A stretch of 64,000 bases of DNA from Myrica gale (taxonomy: Eukaryota > Streptophyta > Magnoliopsida > Fagales > Myricaceae). Position numbers and translations under genes: made by a program. The stretch spans positions 10,054,001 to 10,118,000 of the forward strand of contig OZ005604.1 of the NCBI GenBank assembly GCA_963930655.1. Direction: 5' to 3'. Positions 1 to 8,574 of this stretch are shown here, piece by piece (positions within the stretch are counted from its first letter, which is position 1; every line of letters starts with the position of its first letter). The notes under the pieces are model-generated. The model ran no database searches. It was not told where the DNA came from and saw only the letters and a list, made by a program, of their open reading frames with translations.

Positions 1-577
1 AAAGAATAGATACACGTTACCTTTATATTGATGACCTGTTCGATTAAGTTATAACAGACATAAGTATCCTCAAAGATTGACTGGAGATCGAGGTATCATC
101 AGTCGAAGGTGAAAGAAGGAGGTCAATTCTCTAAGAGTAAATTTTGGTTGGAGCAAGTCTGATTTTCGGGGCATGTAGTTTCAGGCAAGGGGATTGTCGT
201 GGAACACGGTAAGGTCGATGATGTATCCTAATGGCCAAGGCCAATAAATGTGAAGGAAATAAGGAGTTTCCTGGGGTTAACAAGATACTACCGAAGGTTC
301 ATCGAGGGGTTAAGATAGTTATACTATTGACATCGTTGATTAAGAAAAATGTCAAGTTTGAATAGACGTTTGAGTGCGAATAAAATCTTTTGGGATTTTA
401 GACCGAATGGGTACCAGGACGTACCAGTGGCCCTACCTATGTCTTAGAGTATGAGCCCTTGCACATTAAGGGAACCTTTTTATATGTAGGAGAACCGATA
501 AGGGTTAGCCAAAAGGGTGAAACAGTTGAGGACAAAGACCAAATTCCGAGGACGGAATTTTTGTAAGGAGGGGAGGA
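1..577 (+). pseudogene. Decayed Ty3/gypsy (Tekay-like) pol remnant
   Basis: Broken frames match the pol of the fuller Tekay element in this window. Positions 1-120 resemble the RT stretch around RIDDLFDQL. Positions 120-300 resemble the stretch [19 protein letters not shown] followed by [12 protein letters not shown]. Positions about 435-500 resemble the post-integrase [10 protein letters not shown] and EEPVRI stretch. Large internal deletions join these pieces, and stops occur in every frame, so no protein can be made. It lies directly upstream of a polypurine tract and LTR, so this is the right-hand end of an element whose 5' half lies outside the window. Unlike the fuller element, no extra 3' ORF survives here. 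The family assignment rests on matching motifs and is fairly secure. Confidence 0.85.
565..577 (+). other. Polypurine tract of the left Tekay element
   Basis: The purine run AAGGAGGGGAGGA sits immediately before the LTR start TGTGAGACCCC. Plus-strand DNA priming uses such a tract in LTR retrotransposons. The full-length element has a near-identical tract at its own 3' LTR (38226-38238, minus strand), which supports the call. Confidence 0.85.
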
Positions 578-796
578 TGTGAGACCCCAACTTTTCATGT
601 GCTCTGATTATTGCGGAAGAGTATTTGGGTATTTAGTGAAATAATTGGAGGATCATAATTGGGGTGTTGGAATAGGAAGATTTTTAGCACCCTGTTTTTA
701 AGTAACATTGCTGTGAGATCCCGACCTTACCTTATTGATGTCGTTTATGATTCCTTCAATATGTACGTATGATTAAATGAGTGATTGTTGGTGTAA

Positions 797-1257
797 GTGT
801 CGACACATTGGAGCATAGTGTCGACACATTAGAGTAACACCCGAAAGTTTACCTTTTTCTGGAGCCCAAAGTGAATTTTGACTAAGTGTTGTAAGTGTCG
901 ACACCTTGGATCATAGTGTCGACACATTAGACCGATACCCGAATGTTTATATTTTTCCGGAACTAGAGTGATTTTTGACTAAGTGTTGGAAGTGTCGACA
1001 CCTTGAGTGATGGTGTCGACACATCCAACTAAAACCCGAAAGTGTGCATTTTTCCAGAACTCCCGTGAATTTTGACCAAGTGATGGAAGTGTCGACACCT
1101 TGAGTGATGGTGTCGACACATCTAACTGAAACCCGAGAGTTTACATTTTTTCCCACTTTGGCCAAGTGTTGGAAGTGTCGACACCTTGAGTGATGGTGTC
1201 GACACATCCTACTAAATGTGTTGTAAGTGTCGACACCTTTAGTGATGGTGTCGACAC
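797..1257 (+). repeat. GTGTCGACAC palindrome array in LTR
   Basis: The 10-bp palindrome GTGTCGACAC recurs in pairs about 20 bp apart (spacer CTTGAGTGATG or relatives). The pairs are set in units of roughly 40-110 bp that also carry an ACCCGAAAG-like motif. It lies several hundred bases upstream of a TATA-like box, where an LTR enhancer would be expected. TGTCGA half-sites resemble auxin-response-factor target sites, but a regulatory role is inference. Type-Y LTRs lack the array. Confidence 0.8.
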
Positions 1258-1354
1258 ATATAACTAAATCCCTAGAAAATACGTGAGGTGGAATTCATGT
1301 GAAAAAGGGGGAAATAAGGGAGGGCAGCCTTGTCTTTTCCCCAAGCCCTTTACG

Positions 1355-1501
1355 TATAAGGCAACCCCCCCCTTTCCCACAAGTCATTTTGCCCTAGCTC
1401 CCCACCGAAGAAGAGAAGAGAAGAAAAGAAAGAAAGAAGAAAGAAAGAAAGAAGAAGAAGAAAGGAAGAAGAGAAAGAAAGAGAGAGAGAAGAAGGTGAG
1501 T
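1355..1501 (+). promoter_or_regulatory. Putative LTR core promoter, GA leader and splice donor
   Basis: TATAA at 1355-1359 lies in the context TACGTATAAGGC, kept in the LTRs at 59306, 27447 (minus) and 52119 (minus). About 40-140 bases downstream is a long GA-rich tract ending at 1496-1501 in AAG|GTGAGT, a consensus plant 5' splice site. The order suggests a transcription start between the two and a spliced or structured leader of more than 2 kb inside the LTR. No transcript evidence is available here. Confidence 0.45.
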
Positions 1502-2569
1502 GCTTATGGCCGGCCAAGCCATACCCATTTTCACCTATGTTCTCTTTTTCTTTTGAATGGTTGATGGTTGTGTGTTGTTAGTTTCTCCTTGGTTGTTGTG
1601 ATGGTTGTGTGTTGTTAGATTTCTCCTTGAGATTCATGTGTTTTCTTTGAAGAAAATGTAGATCTAGTGAGTTTTAGAGAGTTGTATGGATTGTGCACAA
1701 AGCCATGGAGAGTGTGGTTAGATTTGGGAATTTATAAACCCAAGAGAAACCAACTTGCATACTAGGTGTTTGATAAAAGACCAAAGGGAGTGAAATAGAT
1801 GCAATAACCTTTGTTCTAGTGATGAAATCATTGTTTTTGGTTGGAAGTTTTGAGTTGTATGTGTAAAGTTTACGTCTTGTATATGAGGTTATATGAGGAG
1901 GGCACTTGGGGCAAAATTTCGTGGGTGTTGGATGATTTTGTACGACGAAGTATGTGTATGACGAAGTATGAGATATTGAATGAGGAATAAGGACGATTTT
2001 GTATGATGAAGCGTGAGTAATTGATTGATTACTCTATACGTCTAGTAACCTATGAATAACAAAGGTATGATCCAATTGTAGGTAACGTGACGTTCAACAT
2101 TCAAGCAAGCGAAGGTAAGAGGAGCTTACGTTTGTAAGTGAAAATAGTAAGTAGCAACTTACGCTTTACAAAACTGGAATGATACACAGCATGTTTTTAT
2201 GAATAAGCATAACATGTTTATAACCACGCATGACAAGCTATTTCTCAACAAGCATGCCATCGTATACGTATTTGTATGAAAGCATGAAAGAAGTTTTTGT
2301 GCAAAGGAAAACATGAAAGGTTTATGAGATATTTGTCATTAAGCACGAACTGTCAAGAGCATTAGAAGCATTTTATGATAAGTTGATTACCAAGCATGAC
2401 ATGAGCACGTCATGAGCAATTGCATTTGCATTTATTTGTCTCATAAGAAAGAAGGAGAAATTTTATGCAAATGAAAGTACCATTTTTATGCTACTTATGA
2501 CAAGTTTTATGACAAGTTAATTAACGAACGAACCCAAGTCGGTCGGTACCGTACCAAGTCAAGAAGGTG

Positions 2570-2828
2570 CATCCATACCGAAGGACGTTTACGTGAAGGA
2601 TGGATGTCACCTAGGACACCCATACCGAAGGATGCTTGCAAGAAGGATGGGTAGTCCAGGAGGTATGTGCAATCACACTGAAGGATGCTTGCAAGAAGGT
2701 GTGAACCTCCAAGAGTCGTGTCTAGCCACTGAAGGACATTGAGAAGGTGTGCTAGCTCGACCATATGTAAGGTCCCCAAGGGAAATAGGGGACAGTTCCA
2801 TCGGGAACGCACAACCCTGATGCCAGGG
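2570..2828 (+). other. Structured RNA cassette: tandem hairpins u4-u1 plus HP1-HP3
   Basis: Seven successive inverted repeats: u4 2570-2606 (CATCCAT/ATGGATG), u3 2618-2652 (ACCCAT/ATGGGT), u2 2673-2704 (TCACAC/GTGTGA), u1 2722-2755 (CTAGC/GCTAG), HP1 2772-2793 (GTCCCC/GGGGAC), HP2 2795-2808 (GTTCC/GGAAC) and HP3 2815-2828 (CCCTG/CAGGG). The u units share a core with two GAAGG motifs but have different arms, each self-complementary. The whole set recurs in the other LTRs, with changes that mostly keep pairing. I infer an RNA element of the retrotransposon leader (packaging, dimerisation or translation). The function is unproven. Confidence 0.65.
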
Positions 2829-3812
2829 GTAAATGGAGCTCGAGTAGCCCATAGGATAAGAATGGAAAAGATTTTCCAAAAGAAAGAGCTTTATAAGTAT
2901 AAGAGATGTTTTCAAGAGCAAGTGCATGTGCATATGCAATCATGAGGCATACACGTGCATCACGATTCATGATCATGCATGAATTACATATGTATACATG
3001 ATATTTAAAGTTCAAGTTTATGACTATTTCAAGTTAAGGCTCATGATATTTCAAGTTGTACTTGAATTACATTATGTTCAAGTTTGTGATTATTTCAAGT
3101 TTAAGCGCATGCTTATGATTTTAAGTCAAGTGCATGCTTATGATTTTACGTTCATTATGATATCGAGTTCATGATGATTTCAAGTTTAAAAGCAAGTGTA
3201 TGAATTCAAGTTCATATTCCCAAACCATGATTTCAAGATCATGTTTTAATTATAATTCCTTACTGAGTCTTTCGACTCACAGATGTTTTAAATTGTATCA
3301 TTCCAGATAACAATTCAGGTGGGAAAATCTAGAAGAGGGACCGATGGGAACGTCCTCATCCCTCTTTGTTGTTCATTAAAGGTTAGATGAAATTTTGAAG
3401 AGTCATCATGAGCCTCCGTCGTGTGGTGGTCATGGGTTATTCGGACTATTAGAGTTCAAGGTTTTTGATGTCTAGTATCTTAGTCGTGGTTATCAGAATC
3501 AGAAGTTGAAGAGTTCATAGGAAGTACTATCAGGCATCCTGTGAATGTCTATGTTATGTGTATAAGGATTCAAGATGTATTACTTATATGTTATGAGTAG
3601 GTCCATATAAAGGTTTTGTTGGAATCCCTTAGGACTTGTACTTCAGTCATGCAGACATGACATGTAATTTGGATGCTTTCACTATTGCCGTTGTAGTCAA
3701 TTGTGTAAGTTGAAGTTTATGTAATCTCTTTGGCCCATCTCTCTCAGTTGTAGGTGTTTTATGTATTTGTATAAAAAAAAAAAAATCCGCTGCATGATTA
3801 AGAGAAACGCTG

Positions 3813-3880
3813 GAATATTCATTGAGTGGATGTTCGCGGCTGTCATTAACCCCCTTCGGGCTAGCGTTCGGGGCGTGACA
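3813..3880 (+). other. U5-like terminal hairpin at LTR 3' end
   Basis: GAATATTCA (3813-3821) pairs with TGGATGTTC (3827-3835) around a short loop, followed by GCGGCTGTCA and the LTR terminus. The C copy has the perfect form GAACATTCA/TGAATGTTC, and type-Y LTRs have GAGCCATCC/GGATGGCTC in the same place. In a 5' LTR this would lie next to the PBS. Confidence 0.55.
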
Positions 3881-4741
3881 GTTGTGGTCTTTCCCTTTTC
3901 TCGTGTTTTTGGGGGTGTTGATATTGGGTTCAATGGGGATCATGAGGTTCCTCCTTCAGAGACCTTCAAGGTGAACAACTTCAAGATGAGTACAAAAAAA
4001 GTAGTAAGAGACCTTTAGGTTGATCCCTGCCATTCGAGTTTCACAGAAAAAGTCGATTTTCATTCGTATCAATTTTTAGCAAATGTAGAGCAACATAGAA
4101 AGTTGGAACTTGATTTGTTGAAGACAACTTGATTTTGTCCTTCATTTGATTGTGATGATATTTCCGATGTGGATAAGCTTCGCTTTAATTAAAGACGAGT
4201 CATTACAACTTTGTTTGCGGGAATTGATTCATATGCACTTCCTTTTCACATATGACCATAAGTTTGTTTGTTGCTAGACTTCTTGGAAAAGTATGGTGTG
4301 GGATTGATAGTTTGTAATAGTTCCTTTTGATAAGATTTGGCACAATGGAAGCATGGAGTTATGACCTATTCGACCATATTTAGTTTAATCGATGCTTGTG
4401 GTTGTTAATTTCACCTAGTATAAAAGAGGTTCCCATTTAGGTAGTGGTGGACAAAAGATAAGCATTTTGTTACCTTCAAGATCTATGTACCTATACTATC
4501 TCCAACAATGATTTTGTTCGTATTGTCCATCTAGTTGTATAGTATCAGTGATATTCTATAGTTTGTTTGTAGATCGGAAGTAACAAGTTCCTTACAAACA
4601 AGCTGCTCTTCTTTGGTTCTTTGGTGCTTCCCAGTTTTTAAAGAAACAGAGCTATTGATTCTGAGAAGCCTTTATATAATGCTATTTACTTTTGTCACAT
4701 TGAATTAAGTAAGGGACTGCATGGTTTTTTCAGCCATTGGA
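3881..4741. other. Unassigned AT-rich sequence
   Basis: This stretch follows the Tekay LTR. I find no sustained reading frame or recognisable motif; short frames around 4150-4330 are interrupted. It is the insertion site of the left Tekay element and may be old host DNA or further decayed transposon sequence. Confidence 0.4.
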
Positions 4742-4897
4742 ATGTCTGAATCACACATAACTGGTAGCTCGGGAAGTAGTGAAAGTGGAGCTTCTACAGA
4801 GGGCCCAAAATGTTATTGCGATCTGAGAGCAAAATCAACTATTGTCTTTATGGAAGAAAACTTTGGAAGACAGTTTTGGGGTTGTGTGAAATTCTAG
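4742..4897 (+). pseudogene. GRF-type zinc-finger protein fragment (single exon)
   Basis: An ATG at 4742 opens a 51-codon frame ending TAG at 4895-4897. A serine/glycine/glutamate-rich start is followed by a GRF-type zinc finger: CYCDLRAKSTIV, then ENFGRQFWGC. The C-x-C start, the Asn-x-Gly-Arg step and the aromatic-x-x-Cys end are the family signature. GRF fingers bind nucleic acid, and plants carry many small GRF proteins whose first exon ends soon after this motif. The stop codon overlaps TAG|GTTAGT, so a splice donor could also end the exon here. No downstream exon is visible; a decayed copia element begins directly after. It is probably a gene fragment rather than a working gene. Confidence 0.6.
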
Positions 4898-6222
4898 GTT
4901 AGTGTTTTGTTTTTTAATTGGTTGCTAATGTATATTAAATTTGGTATGTTCTGGTTAATTGTGTCTGATGAAATGCAAGTCTGAATTCTTTGAAAAGTTT
5001 AAAGAATTTTGGATTTATGTGAAAAACGAACTGGAAATGAGGATCAACATACTCATACATTTAGATAAGTTTTGAAGTTATGTTTGAGATATAATCGTCA
5101 TATCTAAGTTAATTTCCTTGCCACACCACAACAAAATGGTATTGCGAAAATATTATACTGAACTTTATATGATATTGTTCAGCAGGAGATAAGCATATGT
5201 TTGAATTACTTGTTCATTAGATATTATTTGATAAGCTCAAATGAACTAGTAGTGATTATTAGTAGAAATATTATTTTTTAAAAAGGAATACAGCCTAAGA
5301 GAAAGCAAAAGCATGATTATTCTTGATGAAATAGTCAGCTAAGCTAATAGAAGGGCAGATTAGCTCAATTGGATATGGATGTTACTAAATTTATTGATGA
5401 GTCTCGATAATTCAGAACTCGGGATCTTTAGACTAGAATCCATTTTAATGAAATGGTCAAATGGTTTGATTTTTTCACGAAACATGGATGTACCTTGTGT
5501 CGACAAGAAGTCGGTGGGAGTTTAGTAATATTTATAGTTCATTATGTTAGTGATATACTACTCATTGAGAATGACGTGCTGAAGATGTCATAAATGAAAA
5601 GATGGTTGATGAACCATTTTTCAAGTCAAAGACCTTTGGAAGTGTTCCAAGTTCTTGGAATCAAATTGTTTGGAAACCAAGAAAACAGGTTTTTTGGACT
5701 ATATTGACAAGTACTGGCAAAGGATGGTTTGAAGGATGCCGAATAAAGGTTTTACCTTTTAGCCATAATTTCATCTCATCAAGAAGAGAGAGGTAAGATC
5801 ATATATAAGTCATGCAGTTAGCAACATAAGTGAATATCTGATAGAGGCCCTTAATGCTGGACATGGATCAAACATATTTTCAAGTACATGAGAACTATTA
5901 AACGCTATTTGATAGTGTTTGGAGTTGAGAATTTGCAGATCCTCCAGGGATATACAAATTCAAGTATAATTGATAGTTGATAAATTTTAGATTTGTGTAT
6001 GAATATTGGGTAAAGGTACATGGGTTGGCGAACTTGTAATTTGGTTACAACCGATATCTCTACCATTAAAAGGCAGATTACACAAAAACGGGATACATGG
6101 GTATGCGATATTTGTATGAATGTTTTTTAGTGCAAGCGAGAGATTGAAAGAAGTATGCTCTAAAAATCATTATTCTAGATAATTGTCATTTACATGCCAC
6201 ATGTTTATATTTATTATATTAC
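4898..6222 (+). mobile_element. Decayed Ty1/copia integrase-RT-RNase H remnant
   Basis: Broken frames follow the order of a copia pol. Around 4965-5030 there is a stretch like KSEFFEKFKEF (integrase). Around 5110-5140 the integrase TPQQNG motif can be read with one change. Around 5410-5620 the RT is recognisable by a D-I-L-L-I-E-N-D-V stretch (usual family form YVDDILLIGNDV). At 5690-5770 a YIDKYWQRM-like and a KGFTF-like stretch follow, then RNase H-like remnants to about 6170. Stops and frameshifts are frequent, and no LTRs were found. The last 50 bases before the LTR fragment at 6223 have no assignment. Confidence 0.7.
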
Positions 6223-7044
6223 GAGAAGGTGTGCTAGCTCGACCAAATGTAAGGTCCCCAAGGGAAATAGGGGACAGTTCCAACGGGAACGCACAACCCT
6301 GATGTCAGGGGTAAATAGAGAGCAAGAAGCCCACAAGATAAGAATTGGAATGATTTTCCAAAAGCAAGTGCATGTGCATATGCAATCATGAGGCATACAC
6401 GTGTATCAAAATTCATGATCATGCATGAATTACATTATATTTACATGATTATTATTTCAAGTTCAAGTGAATGCTTATGATTTCAAGTTCATGATTATGA
6501 GTTAAAGTACAAGTTCATGGTTTCAAACTCACGATTTCAAGTTCATGTTTCCAAACCATGATTTCAAGTCCATGTTCTAACTATAACTCCTTACTGAGTC
6601 TTTCGACTCACAGTTTTAAATTGTACCATTCCAGATAATATTTTAGGGGAGGAAACTTAAGAAGAGGACCTTGAACCCTAGGAGAAGGGTTGGCGAAAAT
6701 GTCTTTTCCTTTTGCTTATTTCAGTAAAGGGTTAGATAATTTTGTAGGAGCCGACATGAGCCTCCGTGGTGTGGTGGTCATGGGTTATTCGGCTTAGTAA
6801 AGTTAAGGTTTTTAACCGGTTGATATTTTGAGACCATGTTATAATTACTTCAAGTTATCGTTTGAGGAGCATGTTCTAATGTTCGTATGTGCGTTAAACA
6901 CTAGCGATATAAAGCTTCTTTTAAATATTTAGGCATTATGATATATTCAACTGCAAGAATTTTAGTAAGTACACTTGAGCGTTCCTTGTCGGGAATGCTC
7001 GCGGCTGTCATTAGCCTCGTCAAGCTAGCGTTCAGGGCGTGACA
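6223..7044 (+). mobile_element. 5'-truncated Tekay LTR fragment
   Basis: It begins abruptly inside hairpin u1 (GAGAAGGTGTGCTAGC), keeps HP1, HP2 and HP3, the GAGTC/GACTC hairpin near 6597-6610 and the terminal hairpin (GAGCGTTCC/GGAATGCTC, 6977-7000), and ends CAGGGCGTGACA at 7044. About 2.2 kb of the 5' part is missing. The right neighbour is caulimovirid sequence, so this LTR once inserted in, or next to, that fragment. Confidence 0.85.
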
Positions 7045-7385
7045 TATACACAAGGTATATCTAGTAATTATTATCCTAGACCAACCCCTCATAATCTTCA
7101 ATTTAAAGAACGTCATCTTACATCTACTGCTGCTTTTGCTTTTGATATTCTTTATAAATTGAATATTGACGGTATGTTCGAATACGAAATTCTAATATTT
7201 TACATGAAACGACTATGTATTCCAATATTTAAAAACAATCCAATCGAACCGATATTCATGTTGCCAATTGTTTAATTACTGAATTTATTGGCCAACTTAA
7301 AAATTGGTGGGATCATTATTTATCTCTAGCTGATAAAAATAAAATCCTTATTGTTGTTAAACTTGACTCTAACGGTGACACTATT

Positions 7386-7763
7386 ATGCAAAATAATCAA
7401 TCTACTCTTGATGTCGTTAATTCTCTGCTTTATAAGATTACTAAAAAATTTATTGGTGATCCTTCTTCTTATAAAGATCGTACTTTTGATTTCTTGATTA
7501 ATTTAAAATGTCCTACTCTTTCAGATTTTCGTTGGTATAAAAATGTTTTCCTTTCTAAAGTATTACATCGTGATGATTGTAACCAAACTTATTGGAAAGA
7601 AAAATTTATTTCTAGTCTTCCTTATTATTTTGCTCAAAATGTTCGACTTAATTTAGACAATCCTGATTGTCTTATTTCATATGATACTCTTAGTTATAGT
7701 GATATTATAAATAAAACCGGTTTATGGATTTGTAATGATCTTCTTCTTAAGAAAACTAATTAG
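7386..7763 (+). pseudogene. Caulimovirid capsid-like frame
   Basis: This 125-codon open frame is the longest in the relic. It includes FIGDPSSYKDR and an LSDFRWYKNVFLSKVL stretch, then WKEKFISSLPYYFA, a layout typical of the capsid region of petuvirus-like endogenous pararetroviruses and of related Gag proteins. The frame continues upstream of the first ATG into the WWDHYL motif, so that ATG is not a true start. It ends at a TAG just before the arginine/lysine-rich tract, which lies in another frame. Confidence 0.65.
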
Positions 7764-8178
7764 ATAAGAAATAAAATCGCCGTGAATTAGGCTCTTTTGT
7801 GAACAATACGGTTATCCTCCTTCCAAAAGACGTCGTTTTGATAAATGTATATATAATTATTCTCATAAATATTATAAGAAAAAGAAACCATTTTCTAAAT
7901 CTTCTTTTAAACCTACTTCCTCAAAGAAAAAAAAACCTTTTAAAGCTTCTACAAAAAAAAGTTGTTTGTAGGAAATGTGGCAAATCTAGTCATTTTGCTT
8001 CTAAAAGTTTTATTAAAAATAAAATTCAAGAATTATATATTTCATTTGATATTAAAGAAAACAATTTCTCTATTTTCTTAATTCCAATCCTCCTTTTGAT
8101 GAAGAATTATCTATTCAACAAATTGATAAGGAATTCTCTTCGACTTTTCCATCTTCTTGTTCTCCTTCTGAAACCGAT

Positions 8179-8466
8179 ATGGTTAAACTTTGTGATTGTA
8201 AAGGTGATTGTTCTTGCAAACAACTTTTTGTATTAACCAAATCTGAAACTTTACTTTTTTATACTATTAATCAGATCTTTGATCCTGATAAACAACAAGA
8301 ATATTTACATAAATTAAAAGAAATGTTTTATGAAAATACTTCTCTTCCCTTCACGTCAAAATCATCGAATATACATTACAATTATAAAGATATTCTAGCG
8401 CTCTTTTCCTCACAGGATACAAGACCAATTACATTACAAGATCTTCAAAAAGAAATCCATATTTAA
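8179..8466 (+). pseudogene. Caulimovirid post-zinc-knuckle frame
   Basis: This 95-codon frame downstream of the zinc-knuckle-like motif contains LCDCKGDCSCK and then FVLTKSETLL and a DPDKQQEYLHKLKEM stretch. Similar Cys-rich and helical stretches follow the zinc knuckle in petuvirus-like polyproteins. It ends at a TAA. The next 100 bases before the LTR at 8575 carry no clear coding match. Confidence 0.55.
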
Positions 8467-8574
8467 AACAATAAATTAAATCTTTACAACATCCTCAACA
8501 AAAGTATATAAACATAATACATCAATTACTCGAAATTTGCCTTGCAAAAGCCTCAACTCCTCCTTCAAATGATG

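Larger units (their letters stand above)
578..3880 (+). mobile_element. Tekay 3' LTR, type X, 3303 bp
   Basis: It begins TGTGAGACCCC right after the polypurine tract and ends GGGGCGTGACA, giving TG...CA termini. The same sequence recurs almost unchanged at 58530-61926 as a solo LTR with a perfect target duplication, which fixes both boundaries independently. In order it holds an array of GTGTCGACAC palindromes, a TATA-like box, a GA-rich tract ending in a splice-donor-like GTGAGT, the hairpin cassette, a GAGTC/GACTC hairpin (3265-3278) and a terminal U5-like hairpin. The next five bases, GTTGT, should match the flank of the off-window 5' LTR. No long coding frame is present. Confidence 0.92.
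7045..8574 (+). pseudogene. Endogenous caulimovirid coat/Gag-region fragment
   Basis: An AT-rich coding stretch in three broken frames resembles the coat/Gag part of plant pararetrovirus polyproteins of petuvirus-like type. Seen directly: a QLKNWWDHYL stretch near 7290-7325, a capsid-like region (7386-7763), a lysine-rich basic tract (about 7840-7970), a zinc-knuckle-like CRKCGKSSHFASKS near 7970-8010 whose last cysteine is replaced by serine, and a cysteine pair region LCDCKGDCSCK (8185-8217). At least two frame changes and several stops separate the parts. No RT, movement or protease domain lies in the fragment. It is bounded by Tekay LTR ends on both sides. It is a non-functional relic in the genome. 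Confidence 0.72.

Noticed and set aside
797-1257. Regularly spaced palindromic repeats resembling a CRISPR array
   Set aside because: The setting is a plant LTR, the spacers are themselves repeats, and no cas genes exist. It is an LTR sub-repeat.
1283-1564. Lysine/glutamate-rich frame over the GA tract (also near 59250-59513 and, minus strand, 51929-52189)
   Set aside because: Its composition is the direct result of a GA/CTT-rich low-complexity leader; length and frame differ among copies.
2507-3015. Overlapping minus-strand open frames (about 70-100 codons) that recur in every LTR
   Set aside because: They overlap the hairpin cassette on the antisense strand in several frames at once. Similarity between copies follows DNA conservation of the LTR, with no codon-like pattern and no domain.
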